Assembly: GCA_002118135.1 (NCBI GenBank)
Contig: BDIU01000170.1
Coordinates: forward strand, 62,001-126,000
Direction: 5' to 3'
DNA length: 64,000 nucleotides
From: Trebouxia sp. TZW2008
Taxonomy: Eukaryota > Chlorophyta > Trebouxiophyceae > Trebouxiales > Trebouxiaceae
Shown: one piece after another, positions 11,814-23,787 of the stretch
How positions within the stretch are numbered: the stretch's first letter is position 1
How the letters are laid out: every line of letters starts with the position of its first letter
Made by a program: the position numbers and the translations under genes
Notes under the pieces: model-generated
Databases searched by the model: none
What the model saw: the letters and a program-made list of their open reading frames with translations, nothing else
What the model was told of the DNA's origin: nothing

Positions 11814-12170
11814 CAAACCGCGCAGCGCGCTGCGGGCGAGCGAAGTCAACTGTTGCACAACAAGGCTCTGATACAAAGACTCAACATGCACGGGTCCAAC
11901 GAAGGCTGTCGCTGGGTCACAAAGACACAGATGCGGCAGCTTGATGCAGCTTTGCCCATCTAGCGCACGTGGTGCTTAACCGAACTCGAAAGCTGTCCAA
12001 ATGACTCATCGAGATGACTGACATTATACAATCGCAACACCTGTCCTTGCACGCCATGCACAGCACTCTACAGCCTGCTCAAAGGCTCGATGCCCTCTAG
12101 GTCCTAGGTCAGTTCTGCTCCGCTCACATTATCCAATATATATATTTACAACACTGATGAGCAAGCCACA
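11814..12170. other. 5' flank of the secreted-protein gene
   Basis: Likely promoter of the minus-strand gene starting at 11813. An AT-rich stretch (ATATATATAT) lies near 12137. No exon is supported. Confidence 0.4.
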
Positions 12171-12415
12171 CAATTTGCATTGCTTGTAGGACCATGTTCA
12201 TGAATCAAGCATGCAGGCAGAAGGGTCCCTCCACTCTCCAAAAGATCACCGATCAGTCCCATGCAACTGCCACCATGTTGCCACTATGTCTGCTTGGGGT
12301 TGCTGTGATCAATGCAATTTTTGGCAGGGTGTGTTTGGGGGGCCTGCTGCTCTATGTGGACAAAAGTCTGCATTATCACTATCACAACATCAACACACCA
12401 CATTGGTCAAGCAAT
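12171..12415 (+). repeat. Inverted repeat, left arm (inverted exon copy)
   Basis: About 240 bp nearly identical in reverse complement to 13632-13885. It contains an inverted copy of the exon at about 13812-13712, with flanking intron. The plus-strand frame stays open and differs mainly by conservative changes. It starts only about 40 bp past the stop of the minus-strand gene. Confidence 0.9.
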
Positions 12416-12453
12416 TCAGTTGATGCGGCCTGGGGTGCTTCTTGGGCTGTGGA

Positions 12454-14594
12454 CTATGAAATCTCAACCAACTTGATTGAGCCCCTTGAAGATCGCGAGT
12501 GATCTGCACCAGCCTGACTTACGCCTGTTGGTGTGCGGCTCTGAGGTGCAGATGCTACTGTGACTGCACGGTTGTGCACAGCCTCAGAGTTTGTTTTCTG
12601 GCATAAGCATAGCCACCTTGTCACTTGCTGCAAGATGGAATACCGCTCTGGCTCTGGCAGCTGCGGTGTCTGAACTTCTGAACCTGGCTGGGACAGCTGC
12701 ATCATTTGGACCATTAGTCTACTCGCAGCACGAATGCTTGGATGATGATACAGTATGTATTCTAGGCGATTTTCCAAAACCTTGCTGGTAAGTGCACTTC
12801 TGGGAGTCTGCTTCCAGATCACTAATCAAGTAATCTGGCTGGTACATGCACATGCTGATCCTGCTTTGACAGTCCTAGGTATGCTTTGGCACACCTGGGC
12901 TTGTTCTGCAGAACTTTCGTTGGTGACGAGTGGCAAGCAGAGGCAAAGGAGTCAAGGGCAAACTGTGCAGCTTGCATCACTGACAGATTTGGCACACACC
13001 TGCATATGCATGGCATGTCACCACGGCACAAGCAGAATTGAATCAAGCACAGTATACCAGGGCCCGAGGACACTGTCCACTTCACTACAGAACACAATTT
13101 TGATAAGCAGGCATGACAGATAGCTGTAGCAGCTTGCAGAGAAATGGCTAGAAGTGCTTGGTGGATCAGCTTGATGGTGTTGGTCTATCGAGAAATTGAG
13201 CTGAGATCTGATGCAGCCTGGTGAGGTGTGCACACCTTTGCCAGTTGAAAGAGCAGTGGTGGCCAACACTGGCAAGCATCCCAGGTACCACCAAGCTACA
13301 ATTGCCCAGAACTTCCTCCACTTTACATGACTTACGCCCTCTGTCAAGCCAACAGCCATGATAGCAGACACCTGCAAGCCAAGGCAGTTGACAATGCACA
13401 GTCAGCATGCTTCAAAGGCTTGCGTCTCAGTGCAGCTTGGGGATTTTGCTTCCAAGTTGGTTTGTACACAAAGCGTGGGCATCTGGCTGTATGGCAGTGA
13501 CTGTAACGCTTGCTGAGCTGAGCCATCATACTATCAACCTCAGAATAGGTGCGACGCCTGAGATAGATATTGTGTGGTCACCGTTTGATCAGCGCTGTTG
13601 CAAGCAGCTTATGCTGTGTTCAAGCAAAGACCAATGTGGTGTGGTGATGTTATGATAGTGATAACGCAGACTTTTGTCCACATAGAGCAGCAAGTCCCCC
13701 AAACACACCCTGCCAAAATTTGCATTGAACACAGCAACCCCAAGCAGACATAGTGGCAACATGGTGGCAGTTGCATGGGACTGATCGGTGATCCTTTGGA
13801 GAGTGGAGGGACTATTCTGCCTGCATGCCTGTTTCATGCTTGATTCATGAACATGGTCCTACAAGCAATGCAAACTGTGTGGCTTGCTCATCACAGAGGT
13901 ACTCGCCTGCCTGCTGATGCAGCCTTAGCAAACGTATTTGCCCAGACATCACATGCTGTTGCAGACCAGCCTGCTGCAATGTGTTGTGTGTGGAGTGCAG
14001 CCAGACTGCAATGACATGCAGTGGAGTTGATTGCGCATGTGGAAGTTGAGCATGAGCTGCCTATGCAGCATGCTCTGCCTGATCAGACAGGATGTAAATT
14101 CAACTGCCACAGAGATCTGTGCATGCACCTACCCTTGTGCAGTTGCTAAAGAGTGCACCAACATGCACAGACAACCACAGCAGGAAGGAAGCATGAAGCT
14201 TGGCAAAGATAGTGATGGAAATACACACCTTCTGAGCATGCAGCTGTAATTAGAGAGACTGGACCACAACAGATGTAAGACAAACAGAGGCATTCGCATA
14301 TCAAAGCGAGCTTGCCTGTGTTGAACATTCCGCTAAAGTCAAGGTAGCCTTGCTACAGAGACAATGGCATTTGCTTCAAGGCATCACGCAAGCCCTCACC
14401 ATGTAGAACAATGTGCGTCGTTCGGCAGCCGTGCTTGCATTCATCTTGCAGTTGCAGCACAGCTGCAGACTGCTGCAGATCGTAAGCGTAGCACCAGACC
14501 ACCTGACAGCCCCAGCCAGCAAAGCGCGTGAGGCGCGCCGTCCAACCGAACTTGTCGCTCCATGGCATGCTGTGGTCGCACACAAGGCTAGCAA
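12454..14594 (-). CDS. Putative multi-pass membrane protein
   Basis: Not recognised. Probable minus-strand exons: 14594-14400 (start, donor GTGAGG), 14231-14133 (phase 0, hydrophobic FAKLHASFLLWLSVHVGALF), about 13812-13712 (NSPSTLQRITDQSHATAT then MLPLCLLGVAVFNANFG), about 13332-13245 (WRKFWAIVAWWYLGCLPVL), perhaps one near 13110-13030, and a last exon 12784-12454 with a Gln/Pro-rich tail. The first three junctions agree in phase; the later ones are inferred. At least three hydrophobic segments suggest an integral membrane protein. Its start could also be the in-frame ATG at 14568 in another frame. Treat the model as provisional. Confidence 0.38.
13632..13885 (-). repeat. Inverted repeat, right arm
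   Basis: Reverse-complement partner of 12171-12415, containing the presumed real exon with its CATGCAGGCAG acceptor. Spacing between the arms is about 1.2 kb. Confidence 0.9.
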
Positions 14595-14976
14595 ATCGCC
14601 CCTACAGAGCGCTCTGACTGGCAGCGTCTCCGGTTGCTGACTGGCTCGCCAAGTAAGCTAAAGAAGAAGTGCACAGCATTATCCCTCACGTTGATGCCCA
14701 CACTGACGCATGCGGATGCCCTTTCGAACGCTCGTTCTTTGCGTTGTGCATTTCAATTTTAACCCCTCTACGCCTTGTCGAGGCTCAACGTATTTGATAT
14801 TTCGCCTGAAGGCATCGTTTCATCCAATAGGAAGACTGGCAGCCGCTCTTGCCCAGGTACCTTCATCTCTGCCCGAACACCCTTGTCGGTATCTCCGAGA
14901 CGCTAATCTGTCGAGTCGCAGTGCGTTCACCCAGCCTGTCTCGCCTTTTGTCGTCACGTGAGCTGTGAATCGCAGG

Positions 14977-15502
14977 ATGCCTCCTGTGGTATTCAATATC
15001 AGGCTTGATGGCAAGGCCGAAGGCTGCCTTACAGTAGATCTCCAAGACACGCAAAGCCTGAAGGACGCAAGAGGTAAGCGCAGCTCGACGCAGTGATGCC
15101 ATTTCACAACTGCGTGCCGTGCTCAGTGGTTCCAAGCTGCTGTTGTTCTACAAAAGCACAACAGCAAGTGATATGCAGGTGCAATCATGGTTCAAGCAGC
15201 TGAGCACCTAGGCCAGCAAGTGCTGCTACGCCACTTCTTGGTAACTGTCCGAGGACGTACAGGCTACTTGGAGCCACAGTGGGAAGACTGCTCTATGTCA
15301 GGTACTGCAGAGCTTTGAAACAAGCATGCTTTGCAAGCAAACCAGGGCTTGTTCAGAACAATCAAAATGACACTGACGCTTGTTTGCAGAGCTGACACCT
15401 CTCACATACTCCCAAGTAGGACTGGATCTGACAACCAAGGTTGACAGTCCTCGCAGCACCCGTAGTGGCGAATGGCCACGCATTTTTGCAATCACTGCCT
15501 AA
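14977..15502 (+). CDS. Small unknown protein, model incomplete
   Basis: Not recognised. Good coding blocks on the plus strand are 14977-15073 (VVFNIRLDGKAEGCLTVDLQ), about 15095-15178 (DAISQLRAVLSGSKLLLFYK), 15217-15301 (RHFLVTVRGRTGYLEPQWED) and 15390-15502 (ELTPLTYSQVGLDLTTKVD, ending RIFAITA and TAA). The last junctions agree in phase. The first two blocks are separated by only about 10-20 bases and differ in frame, so either the first ATG is internal to a longer exon set or there is an indel error. The intron 15179-15216 would be only 38 bases. Short beta-strand-like sequences and no TM segment suggest a soluble protein. Confidence 0.4.
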
Positions 15503-16180
15503 GTGAAAGCGCAGACGTTTATTTCATCGTCATGAATCTGAAATGATTCCAGCAGCCTTGAAAGGTGCAGAATATTCCAAGGAAGAGTGTGCATCGACAC
15601 ACAAAGCAGCAAACGCTGTGATGCCCTGTGCAATTTTGGCTCTATGAAGATTCGGTCTCTCATCAAGCGGCGTCTCCCAATTTTGCAGATTTGCATTGAT
15701 ATTCTGTGCCCAGTTTTGCAAACACCGATGCTTGCTACTGGCTCATGTAGATTAGTCTTTGAGAGTTGTCTGAGAGCAGCGCTGTTACGTAACCTTGCTG
15801 TCAGCCATTGCTATTTGCAATGTCCTGATGCTTTTTGTTGCGGTGTATAGAGTCCTTATATTTAAGGCATGTTGTTTAGGTGCATGATTATTGAGGCAGT
15901 TAGTGTTGCAGCCAATTGTTTTGACAATTGATATGATCTGCGTATCAGGTTTTTTAGATCTGGTGCAGCTTGCATGTGTCTCGAGGGTGAGGGAGTTTCA
16001 GGCACACTACTGAGAGCTGTTCAGCTTTTCATGTTGAATTTGCAGCTTGGTCAAGGAATGAAATGAATATACGGTAGCTGCCTTGGAAAATTGGCCAGCA
16101 TATTGTCTAAGCAGCGATTTTTGTTGCGATGGAGCAGCTGCACTAATCAAATATTTGTCTCTTAAATGATCGTGCAGGAA
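15503..16180. other. Intergenic, convergent
   Basis: This lies between the stop at 15502 and the PRCC-like stop at 16181. Open frames of 60-90 residues on both strands show no domain. AT-rich stretches near 15850-15960 are compatible with 3' UTRs. Confidence 0.45.
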
Positions 16181-17633
16181 TCAAGCTGCAGGTCCAGCCA
16201 AGGCATAGCTGTAGCCAAACGTGGCGTACTGTACACCACGGCCTCGTTCTGCATATCTGTTGACTCAGGCTCTCTTGGAGCTTGCTCATCAAGCTCATGT
16301 TTGCCGTCAAACATACAGGACGCTCACTAAAGACATTTGATGTTCTTTGATGTGCAGAGCTGTGACATGCTGACAGCTTGTACAAAACTGCTTCTGAGTC
16401 TGTGAGGTGTGTCTGCAGCATTGACCTGATATCTGCTTGTTATAAACCTCTTTTAAGCCTAGCACACACACACACACCTTCACATTTGTGTCATGTGAAA
16501 GTCTAGCAGCGTTTTGTCTTTTGTGTAGGCATATTCGCCCAAACTTTGTAATCTTGACATGACTTGAACAATTGCAGAACAGACAGTTGCATAACATGTG
16601 CACATCTTTGCAAATCACAGCCTGCCCAACAGCAAACACAATACTGGTACAACCTACTCAAATATGGCTCAACGCAGCTTCAAGAGTTAGTCTGCTTCAT
16701 GCAAAGTCTCCAGGCATTATTGAGACCAGCAAGCTTGAGCATGCATGCTGCGTATCATGGAGCAGCCCAAATTACAATTGCAGACAAGATGCTGTTGCAT
16801 TGCAAGTGGCCCACGCACGTCAGCAAGCATACAGCAGAGCAATACGACCAATGAACCATTACAGTTCTTGCTAGCGCTAATTGAATCTTGTAACAGAGAC
16901 AAAGACCTGTCTCGCAGAAATTTCACATCAAATGCATCAAGGCCTGGCATTTGGTGCAGCAAGGCGTGCATTGCATGTGTGCAAAAACCTCCAGCAAGCA
17001 AAAGTAGCATGCTGTTCAAGATTGTATGGAAGTTGCAGCTTTGCCCTCACTTTAATTTTGAAGCAGCTAGCTTTTTTTGGAACCCAAAGCGCTCCATGTC
17101 TTCAGTACTGGCATTTGCTCTGCATCAACACGCACACATCAAGCATCAATACAGTCAAGGTGAGTACTCAAACATCCTCACCTGCCACGCAGTTGCGGGG
17201 GCAGAAGCCGATTAGACTGAGCAGTATTTTGTTGCTGCTTGCTGGAGCTTGGTCCAGGCCCCACAGCACTTTTGACAGCTTTTGCAGATGGCTGCAGAAT
17301 TGAAGTGCTCACACGTTTGCTTCGCCCACTGGCTGACCAGGGCAGGCTGCAGGCAGTGGCAACCAAGGTGAAGATGAGGATATGCACTGGCTTTGCCAAT
17401 GGAGACATCTATATGATTACGAGTTCTGACCTGGAGTCCACCCCTGCAGCGAAAAGTGCAGACGCATCTGGCAAGGCTTGTGGCTGGGGACCTCTCGCGC
17501 TTGTATTAGCCGATTGCCTAGCTGCAGGAGTAGTTGCAGCCGCTATCGGCTTTCGACAACCAGTGTCAGGTTCTGATGGTGCGTCGTCGTCAGACTGATA
17601 GTCGACCAAACCTAACATAGTTTCAGGTCGCAC
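16181..17633 (-). CDS. PRCC-family nuclear protein (probable)
   Basis: Starts at 17633 with a short acidic N terminus (LVDYQSDDDAPSEPD). Exon 1 17633-17431 and exon 2 17346-17182 join in phase. Exon 2 is basic/Ser-rich and ends LLPPQLRG, close to the PPQL-x-GR motif of the PRCC family, which is linked to splicing factors and mitotic checkpoint control. A terminal exon at about 16250-16181 reads RGRGVQYATFGYSYALAG and could be the family's conserved AKYGW-like end. Exons between 17181 and 16260 are not resolved. The family call rests on these short motifs only. Confidence 0.48.
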
Positions 17634-18421
17634 TCAGCAGGCAACATGATCCAAAGTGATTCGTTAACTTCCGAAACTGCCTTCTTTACTTTCCACTTTC
17701 GTGAGATCCCGAACAACGTTTGCGCTGCAGCGGCAGGGAGTCTCGGTACCTTTGACGGCAAGCACTCTACTCGTACTGGACGCCTTCGATGACCGTCTTG
17801 CCTGCTTGCTGCTGAGCATGCTCGCTGTAAACCCCACGTGACTTGCACGTGAGACACCGTCCGAATTTCCAGGGATTTCGCTTTCGCGTCATTTGTCATA
17901 CGCTAAAATCCAGTACATCCAGCCACACGTCACAGCTCCGCATTCTCTGATTGGGATACCATGTGACCAGGATTAGTGATTGGTAATTCTGTTATTTTCG
18001 GCGCAAAAGCAAGTTCTGAGCCGTAGCCTTCAAGCCAAGACTTGTGCAAGCTAGAGTTGCCTGCGTGTTTGAGTCCGGACCAGCCCTGATAGCGAGTCGT
18101 TCTGGCACGAGATGCTGAGTGTGGCACCGTGACCGTGGATGTAGAGTCCTCGTCTGACTCGTTAGGCTAGGCTGAGCCCTTAGGACGACACAAGCACAGG
18201 TGCATCGGCAACTTCAGCTTTCAAAGCTATCCCTTGTGGGACTCGCAGCTCCAAGCAAAAGTTCAGTCTGCGAGCATCTCTTGCCTCAGAACGCGTGTGT
18301 CCGCCGCGTACAAGCTGAAAGACAGCCTGCAGTTTCTGTGCTGGGCGAAGTGACTACAAGCCCGGAACTTTTCTGACAGAAGCCTAGCAGAGTCACAGCC
18401 ACCGCCAGCGGATCCGAAGCA
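17634..18421. promoter_or_regulatory. Divergent promoter region, PRCC-like and TIC-like genes
   Basis: About 790 bp between two divergent starts. It contains two GATTGG/CCAAT-type motifs (about 17947 and 17977) and a CACGTGACTTGCACGTGAG stretch near 17830 with two CACGTG E-box/G-box cores. The cores are visible, but their regulatory role is an inference. Confidence 0.45.
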
Positions 18422-21400
18422 ATGAGCCATCAGGATGGTGGGTACCGCAGCGGCTATGCGTTGAGCGAAAGAGTTGCCCGACGAGGGCCAAGCCACCAAA
18501 GCCAAAGGGGCCACGTGCGTACAGACTTAGGCTTGCTTGCGCGCTCGACAGCGATTGTTTTGCCACAGTGGGCGTTGCCAAAGCAGCTTCGAAGCTTTGC
18601 AAGTGTGTTGACCTTGAGCTGCCGTTCAGGCGGGTCCGGACCTGCAAGGTGAAACTCACAGCCTGCTCAGAACGCCCTTGTTTGGGTCAGCTGTGCCAAG
18701 ACGACAAAGAACAGGTAGTCCGCGTGTGCAATGTCAGGACACAGCCAACTGCAGTGCTTGCCGTTTTGGATTGTTTCTGCTCGCCACTTGAGTCTTGCGT
18801 AACATCTTGTGTAGAATCTGAACAGCATCGTGCGTCTGCAGCAAGCGTCAAGAGACCAAGCGGCTGTTGGCATGAAGTTGCTCGGCGGATGCGTCAGCGT
18901 CATGCAGCGGTAAGCACATTGGGCTCTGCTGCCAAAGTTTGCTGCTGAGTCACTTGGCAGTCACTGACCTTGCTTGATGGCTGGCTCAACAGGCAGTCAA
19001 TAACAACCCGGGTCGCAGCTTTGGTCAGCCTATGCAGCAGTCTACGGTAGGTTGTCTCCAGGTGTCAAGAGCATGTCAACTTTGTCTGCTGTTGCTCCCT
19101 TTGACGATATCCCGCGTTCAGGACACCCAGGTCGACACAGAGCAAGAGCACGAGGTCGCGGAGGCGTTGTTTGATTTGGCTAACATGTTTGCTCGGCCGG
19201 CTGCTCCTGAGCCAAGCCGCAAGCCTACTCTCTCGGGTCAGCATAACACCACCCGAGTCAATGGATCTTATGGCAGGATGCACAGGGCCAGGGATCAGGA
19301 GCAGCACTCTGGCAGCCCTAAGCGTCACATCACCATGCCAGACAGGGAGGCAAAGAGACTGCATTCCAGAGACTGGCGGGTCAAGCCTGAACCATCTGCT
19401 CACAGCGCACAGCAGCAGCATGAGGCAGGGCCTTCAGAAGCCAGCCTAGGGGCAAATGTCACAACCCCACGTGCTGTCAAAGCAGCGCAGCATCCAGCTG
19501 CACCTGGCCCAGGCTTGCTAGGCTCTGGCAGCAGTGCACCTGTCTCACTTGGTTTGGGAGCTTTCCATCCAGGGGTACCACCTGGCCTGCCTGCACACTT
19601 CCGCAACAATGGCCAAAATCAGAACCAGTCAATGGCAAACTCTGACAGCCACAGCGGCCAATGGGGCTCAGCAGCAGGTCAGCCTCCAAGCTACCGCCCC
19701 AACACAAGGGAGGCAGCAGATAACGGCACATTTAGCGGTGCTTTCTCCAAGCCAAGCGAGGCAAATCCCCCTCCTCGTCCTAAGTCTATGAGGCGCTCTG
19801 CAAACCACGTCTACATTGCACATATGATAGTTGAATGGCAGCATCAGATGAGGGACCTCAGACGACAGAAGCAAGCACAGCAGCCAGCACCCAATTTGAA
19901 CTACCCCAGCAGCATGTCATACCCCCCAGCGGATTCTAGCCTGCAGCGTAGTCAATCTGGCAATGCTGCAGCTTCAGCTGTCCCCCGTCAATCTTCACCC
20001 ACTGTACCTGTCAAGCAAGAGCAAAGGGAGCCTGCAGTGCCCGCTCAGCAACGCAACTCTGCTCCACAGCCGTCCACAGCCCCCTTCTCCTACCCACCCC
20101 CCTTCAATCTACCCCTCATGCGGCCCCCCACCTCACAGCATGTTCCTGGGCCCAGGGACAGTTCGGGTAACATCATCCCTCCAGAGCAGTACTACAAGAA
20201 CATGTTAGGCCCTCAGAAGTTTGAGGAGCTGCAGCCCAGGCTTCCTCTTCTGCAGCCAGGGGCCACATGGCCCATGGGGCCCCCAGGGGCGCCCTCCCCC
20301 TTTGTCAGCACCCCCCTTATGCTGTCACCCCAGCAGCAGGTAAGCAGTTGCACCATGAAATCGTACTGCTTGTGCCAAGTGCTCAGCAAGCTGGGCTTCA
20401 ATGTCCTACAGCAGCAGCTCTGCAGCTCTGGTGCAGCATGGCATTCGAAAGATGTTTGCTATTTCAGCATCAGCCTGCTTCACATGCTTGTCAATTTGTT
20501 GTCTTTGAGCATCACTGCAATCATCAGGTTCAAAGACCCTGTTAGGCGCATTTCTCACTCTCATGTGTACACAACGCCTTGTCTCTACATAATATAGCTC
20601 CGGCTACATCTGTTAAAATTGAATCGATACAGAGAAGATTAGCATAAGCCCGCACAGAGGGGGGGCATGTGCTGCACGGCAGACAGGATGCTTTTGCTGA
20701 TCGTTTCCATGCTTGCCAGTGAGCATCTCATGTCCTGCTGGGTCTCCTGTCTCTCTGTCCTTGATGTCTTGTTTAAATATGACGACCCAGCACAGAGATT
20801 TTCCGGCACATCATCAACATGACAGAGAGGCCGCTGTATAGTATGGTATGCAGGCTGCCTTTGCTGCCCAGATGCAGGTGTTCCAGGCCTTGCCTGGTCT
20901 ACCTCGATGAAACGCACACATCCCTGAGTCTCTCACTGCACACAGTCCATCATAAGCACAGCAGTCAATACATGCCCTGTGCTGTGCAGGCTGTCTTTGC
21001 TGCCCAGATGCAGATATGGGTTCAGCCCCGCACACCCTTCCAGGGCTGGCTGGGTCTCCTCCTGGGGCAGTGAATGCATAGTATCCTGCCACTTTCACTG
21101 CACAAACACCAAAATCCTGACTGCACACAATTATGAGCACAAAAGTCAAGATATGCAATGTATTGTGCGGGCTGCCTTTGCTGCTGAGATGCAGATGTGG
21201 GGGTCTGCTCCGCCCCTCCCCCCGCCTACCCTCCCAGGCCTTGCTGGTTTCCGCCTTGTGGCTCTTACTGCACACGTTCATAAGCACTGACGTCAAAACG
21301 GCTCTATTGCTTACCATGCAGCATGTTTTGCAGGCTGCCTTTGCTGCACAGATGCAGATGTGGGGGTCAGCCCCGCACACCCTGCCAGGGCTGGCTGGAT

Positions 21401-23501
21401 TTCCCTCTGGGGCGCTGACTGCACACAGTCACGAGCAGAAAAGTTGATGCAGGCAGTGTGTTGCGCAGGCTGCCTTTGCTGCCCAGATGCAGTGGTGGGG
21501 GTCAGCCCCCCATACCCTCCCAGGCCTTGCTGGGTTCCCCCTAGGGCGCTGACTGCACACAATCCCTCAGTGTACACAAGCCTGATAATGTCTCTGCACA
21601 CAATTATGAGCATCGAAGTCAATGTACGCAGCATGTTGTGCAGGCTGCATTTGCTGCTCAGATGCAGATGTGGGGGTCAGCCCCCCATACCCTCCCAGGC
21701 CTTGCTGGGTTCCCCCCCGGGGCGCTGACTGCTCAACTGGCAGGCAGCCAAGCCATGCAGAGTGGCTTCCTACGTGGTGTACGATGGCCTGATGGCAAGG
21801 TATACGCATGACTGAATTTACACATGCCCATAAATACAGCACAAACACAACAAACACTTCCAACCGTAGCTGTGTCATGGCCTGATGGCAAGGTACACAC
21901 GCATGCATTTACACATGACAACATATATAGACACACACATGAACAAAACACCTCTAACTGTAGCTGTGCGACGGCCTGATGGCAAGGTACACACATGTAT
22001 GCATTTACATTTGAGTAGATGTAGTGTCACACACAATCACACAATTTCAATTCAAGCTGTGCTGTGGCCTAATGGCAAGGTACATGCATATATGTATGAA
22101 CACGCACATGCTCAGTAATGACCTTACATCAGCTGCATATAAGGACATTCTTATACCAGGAGAATGCTACTTTGAAACAATCGATGCACCTTGATTGGTG
22201 TGGTGTTCTGAGTCAGGACAGTCTGATGTAATGACGCGCTCTTTTGAACAAACGCAGCCATTGCATCAACAAAATAATGGAATCTCACACATAATCCAGT
22301 CTGGGCTGTGCATTGCAAATCTCTGACTATCACTCCTGGTATCATGCAGCCATTGTCAAGCCTTGTTCAGCAGCCAACTGGTGAAGTAGTAGGAGGCCAA
22401 ACATGCCTATCAATTTCAACAAATCCATCTTGCATGTATCACAATGTTTGAGTGTGCTGTGCAGGGAACTGCAACCATTCAGGAGGTGCCAGTGACAAGT
22501 TCAGCATCTTCTGTGGTCTGAGAGCACCTTCTGTGGTCTCAGAGCCCAGGCACGTAATGATCATTGATGTGTTCTCGGTGCTTCCAGGGCACTGCAACTA
22601 TTCAGGAGCTGCCAGTGACCAGTTCAGCCTCGCCTGTGGTTTCAGAGCCCAAGCAGCTCAACAGCAAGCCCGTCAAGCAGGAAGAGCCAAAACAGGAACC
22701 AGGCGGGCCGCCAGCCTCTGGCATCAGTGCTGACGCCCTCAACCGTCTTATTGCGATGGGAGGCCCTGCTGGTGAGTGATCAGTTTTAGAAACATTGAGT
22801 CTTATCTGCATACATGCACGCGCTGCCTGCTGCGCCCCATGCATCAGGGATCAGTGCTGATGCCCTCAATCGCCTAATTGCTATCGGCGGCCCTGCTGGT
22901 GAGTTGTAAACCTTTGAATGAAGAACAAGCTGCAGCACTTGCAATGATCGTAGACATGTGTGTACGCTTTGATGGTTTGCTGCGAATCATGCCTGGGGAG
23001 TCGGTGCTGATGCCCTCACCCGCCTCATTGCTATGGGAGGTCCTGCTGGTGCGTCTTGAGCTCTGGATGTAAAACAAGCTGGAGCTTCTACAGCAATTGC
23101 ACCTATGTACACACGCTTGGATGGTTTGCTGCAAACTGTGCCTGTGGAGCCTGTTTTGATGCCCTCAGTTGCCTCATTGTTATGAGAGGCTCTGCTGATG
23201 AGCCACTCTTGCCATGCTTGCAATTGCGCTCTTAGGCACTGCTTGACTGCTGTTATATGCTGCCACTTGTGGTTTTGACATCAATGCTGATGCCCTCAAT
23301 TGCCTCATTGCTGTGGGAGGTCCTGCTGATGAGCAGCCTGACTACTCAGTGTGTGCCTTGACAAACAACTCCCTGCTGCATGCAGGACTCTTGGATAGTC
23401 ACAATCTTGCGCAGTTTGGTGTACCAGAGCACGTGCTTCAGGCCATCAAACCTCATGGTCAGCATAATCAGCACAGCCAAGATGGCAGGCCAACTCATTG
23501 A
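18422..23501 (+). CDS. TIME FOR COFFEE (TIC)-like nuclear protein
   Basis: Exons with good support: 18422-18514 (start), about 18842-18909 (SVKRPSGCWHEVARRMRQRH), 18993-19046, 19122-20339 (406 codons), 21644-21799, 22588-22771 and 23386-23501 (TGA). All junctions from 18993 on close in phase; one exon before 18842 is unresolved. The big exon begins HEVAEALFDLANMF and holds RRSANHVYIAHMIVEWQHQM. Both resemble conserved blocks of plant TIC, a clock and metabolic regulator. The rest is Pro/Gln/Ser-rich, with KQE sumoylation-like motifs (VKQEQ, VKQEE). Later exons are helical (AAFAAQMQMWGSA, GISADALNRLIAMGG). The TIC assignment is from memory of these motifs; a generic nuclear regulator is the alternative. 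Exons at 21644 and 22588 are flanked by echo arrays. Confidence 0.55.
20845..21645 (+). repeat. Five upstream echoes of TIC-like exon 21644
   Basis: Copies begin with GCAGGCTGCCTTTGCTGC-like sequence near 20850, 20990, 21165, 21330 and 21470. Each covers the acceptor, the AAFAAQMQ block and the WGSAPHTLPGLAGF block, with intron sequence (ACTGCACACA...) between. The copy nearest the exon (21470) is visibly closer to it than the farthest (20850). Confidence 0.95.
21855..22092 (+). repeat. Three downstream echoes of the 21799 donor
   Basis: The exon 3' end, TGGCCTGATGGCAAG followed by donor GTATAC, recurs at about 21878, 21977 and 22066 as TGGCCTGATGGCAAG/GTACAC, CGGCCTGATGGCAAG/GTACAC and TGGCCTAATGGCAAG/GTACAT. 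Unit about 95 bp. Confidence 0.95.
22455..23345 (+). repeat. Echoes around TIC-like exon 22588-22771
   Basis: One upstream copy at about 22463-22556 repeats the acceptor and GTATIQE(L/V)PVTSS region. Four downstream copies of the 3' end (GCTGATGCCCTCAA-CGCCT up to CCTGCTGGTGAG) lie at about 22850-22905, 22998-23055, 23145-23205 and 23280-23335. Several keep a GTGAG-like donor. Confidence 0.95.
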
Positions 23502-23787
23502 TTTCTTCGCCCCAGTTGTCTTGTACAGGACGGCTTCTGTTCTTTTGTGCTTTTTTTGGGACTGGTCATGCAAACGCTGCAACAGTGTGCAAATCAGTCC
23601 TTTTACATGGTTACAGTGCTGGCCCACTCAGTGCTAGCGCTCAATGCCAAACAATTCGAGTTTCTGTGCTTGTATATGTATGCCAAGAAGTTTGCAATGT
23701 ATAGTAAAGCTGAAGCAAGCCATTTCATTTGTGACGTTTTCTGTGACATGTCTGGCTGAAGCACTGACGTCTGACTGATCATGAGTC

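Noticed and set aside
12591..12791. Plus-strand membrane-like frame (LSLAARWNTALALAAAVSEL)
   Set aside because: It lies opposite the Gln/Pro-rich last exon of the minus gene; hydrophobicity is typical of antisense of such sequence. Kept only as a weak alternative.
16572..17303. Plus-strand frames of 100-156 residues opposite the PRCC-like gene
   Set aside because: No domain, odd Cys/His/Ser composition, no consistent splice sites.
18568..18948. 126-residue plus-strand open frame as one exon
   Set aside because: Only its last part (18842-18909) fits the splice and phase pattern of the TIC-like gene; the rest has no domain and crosses probable introns.
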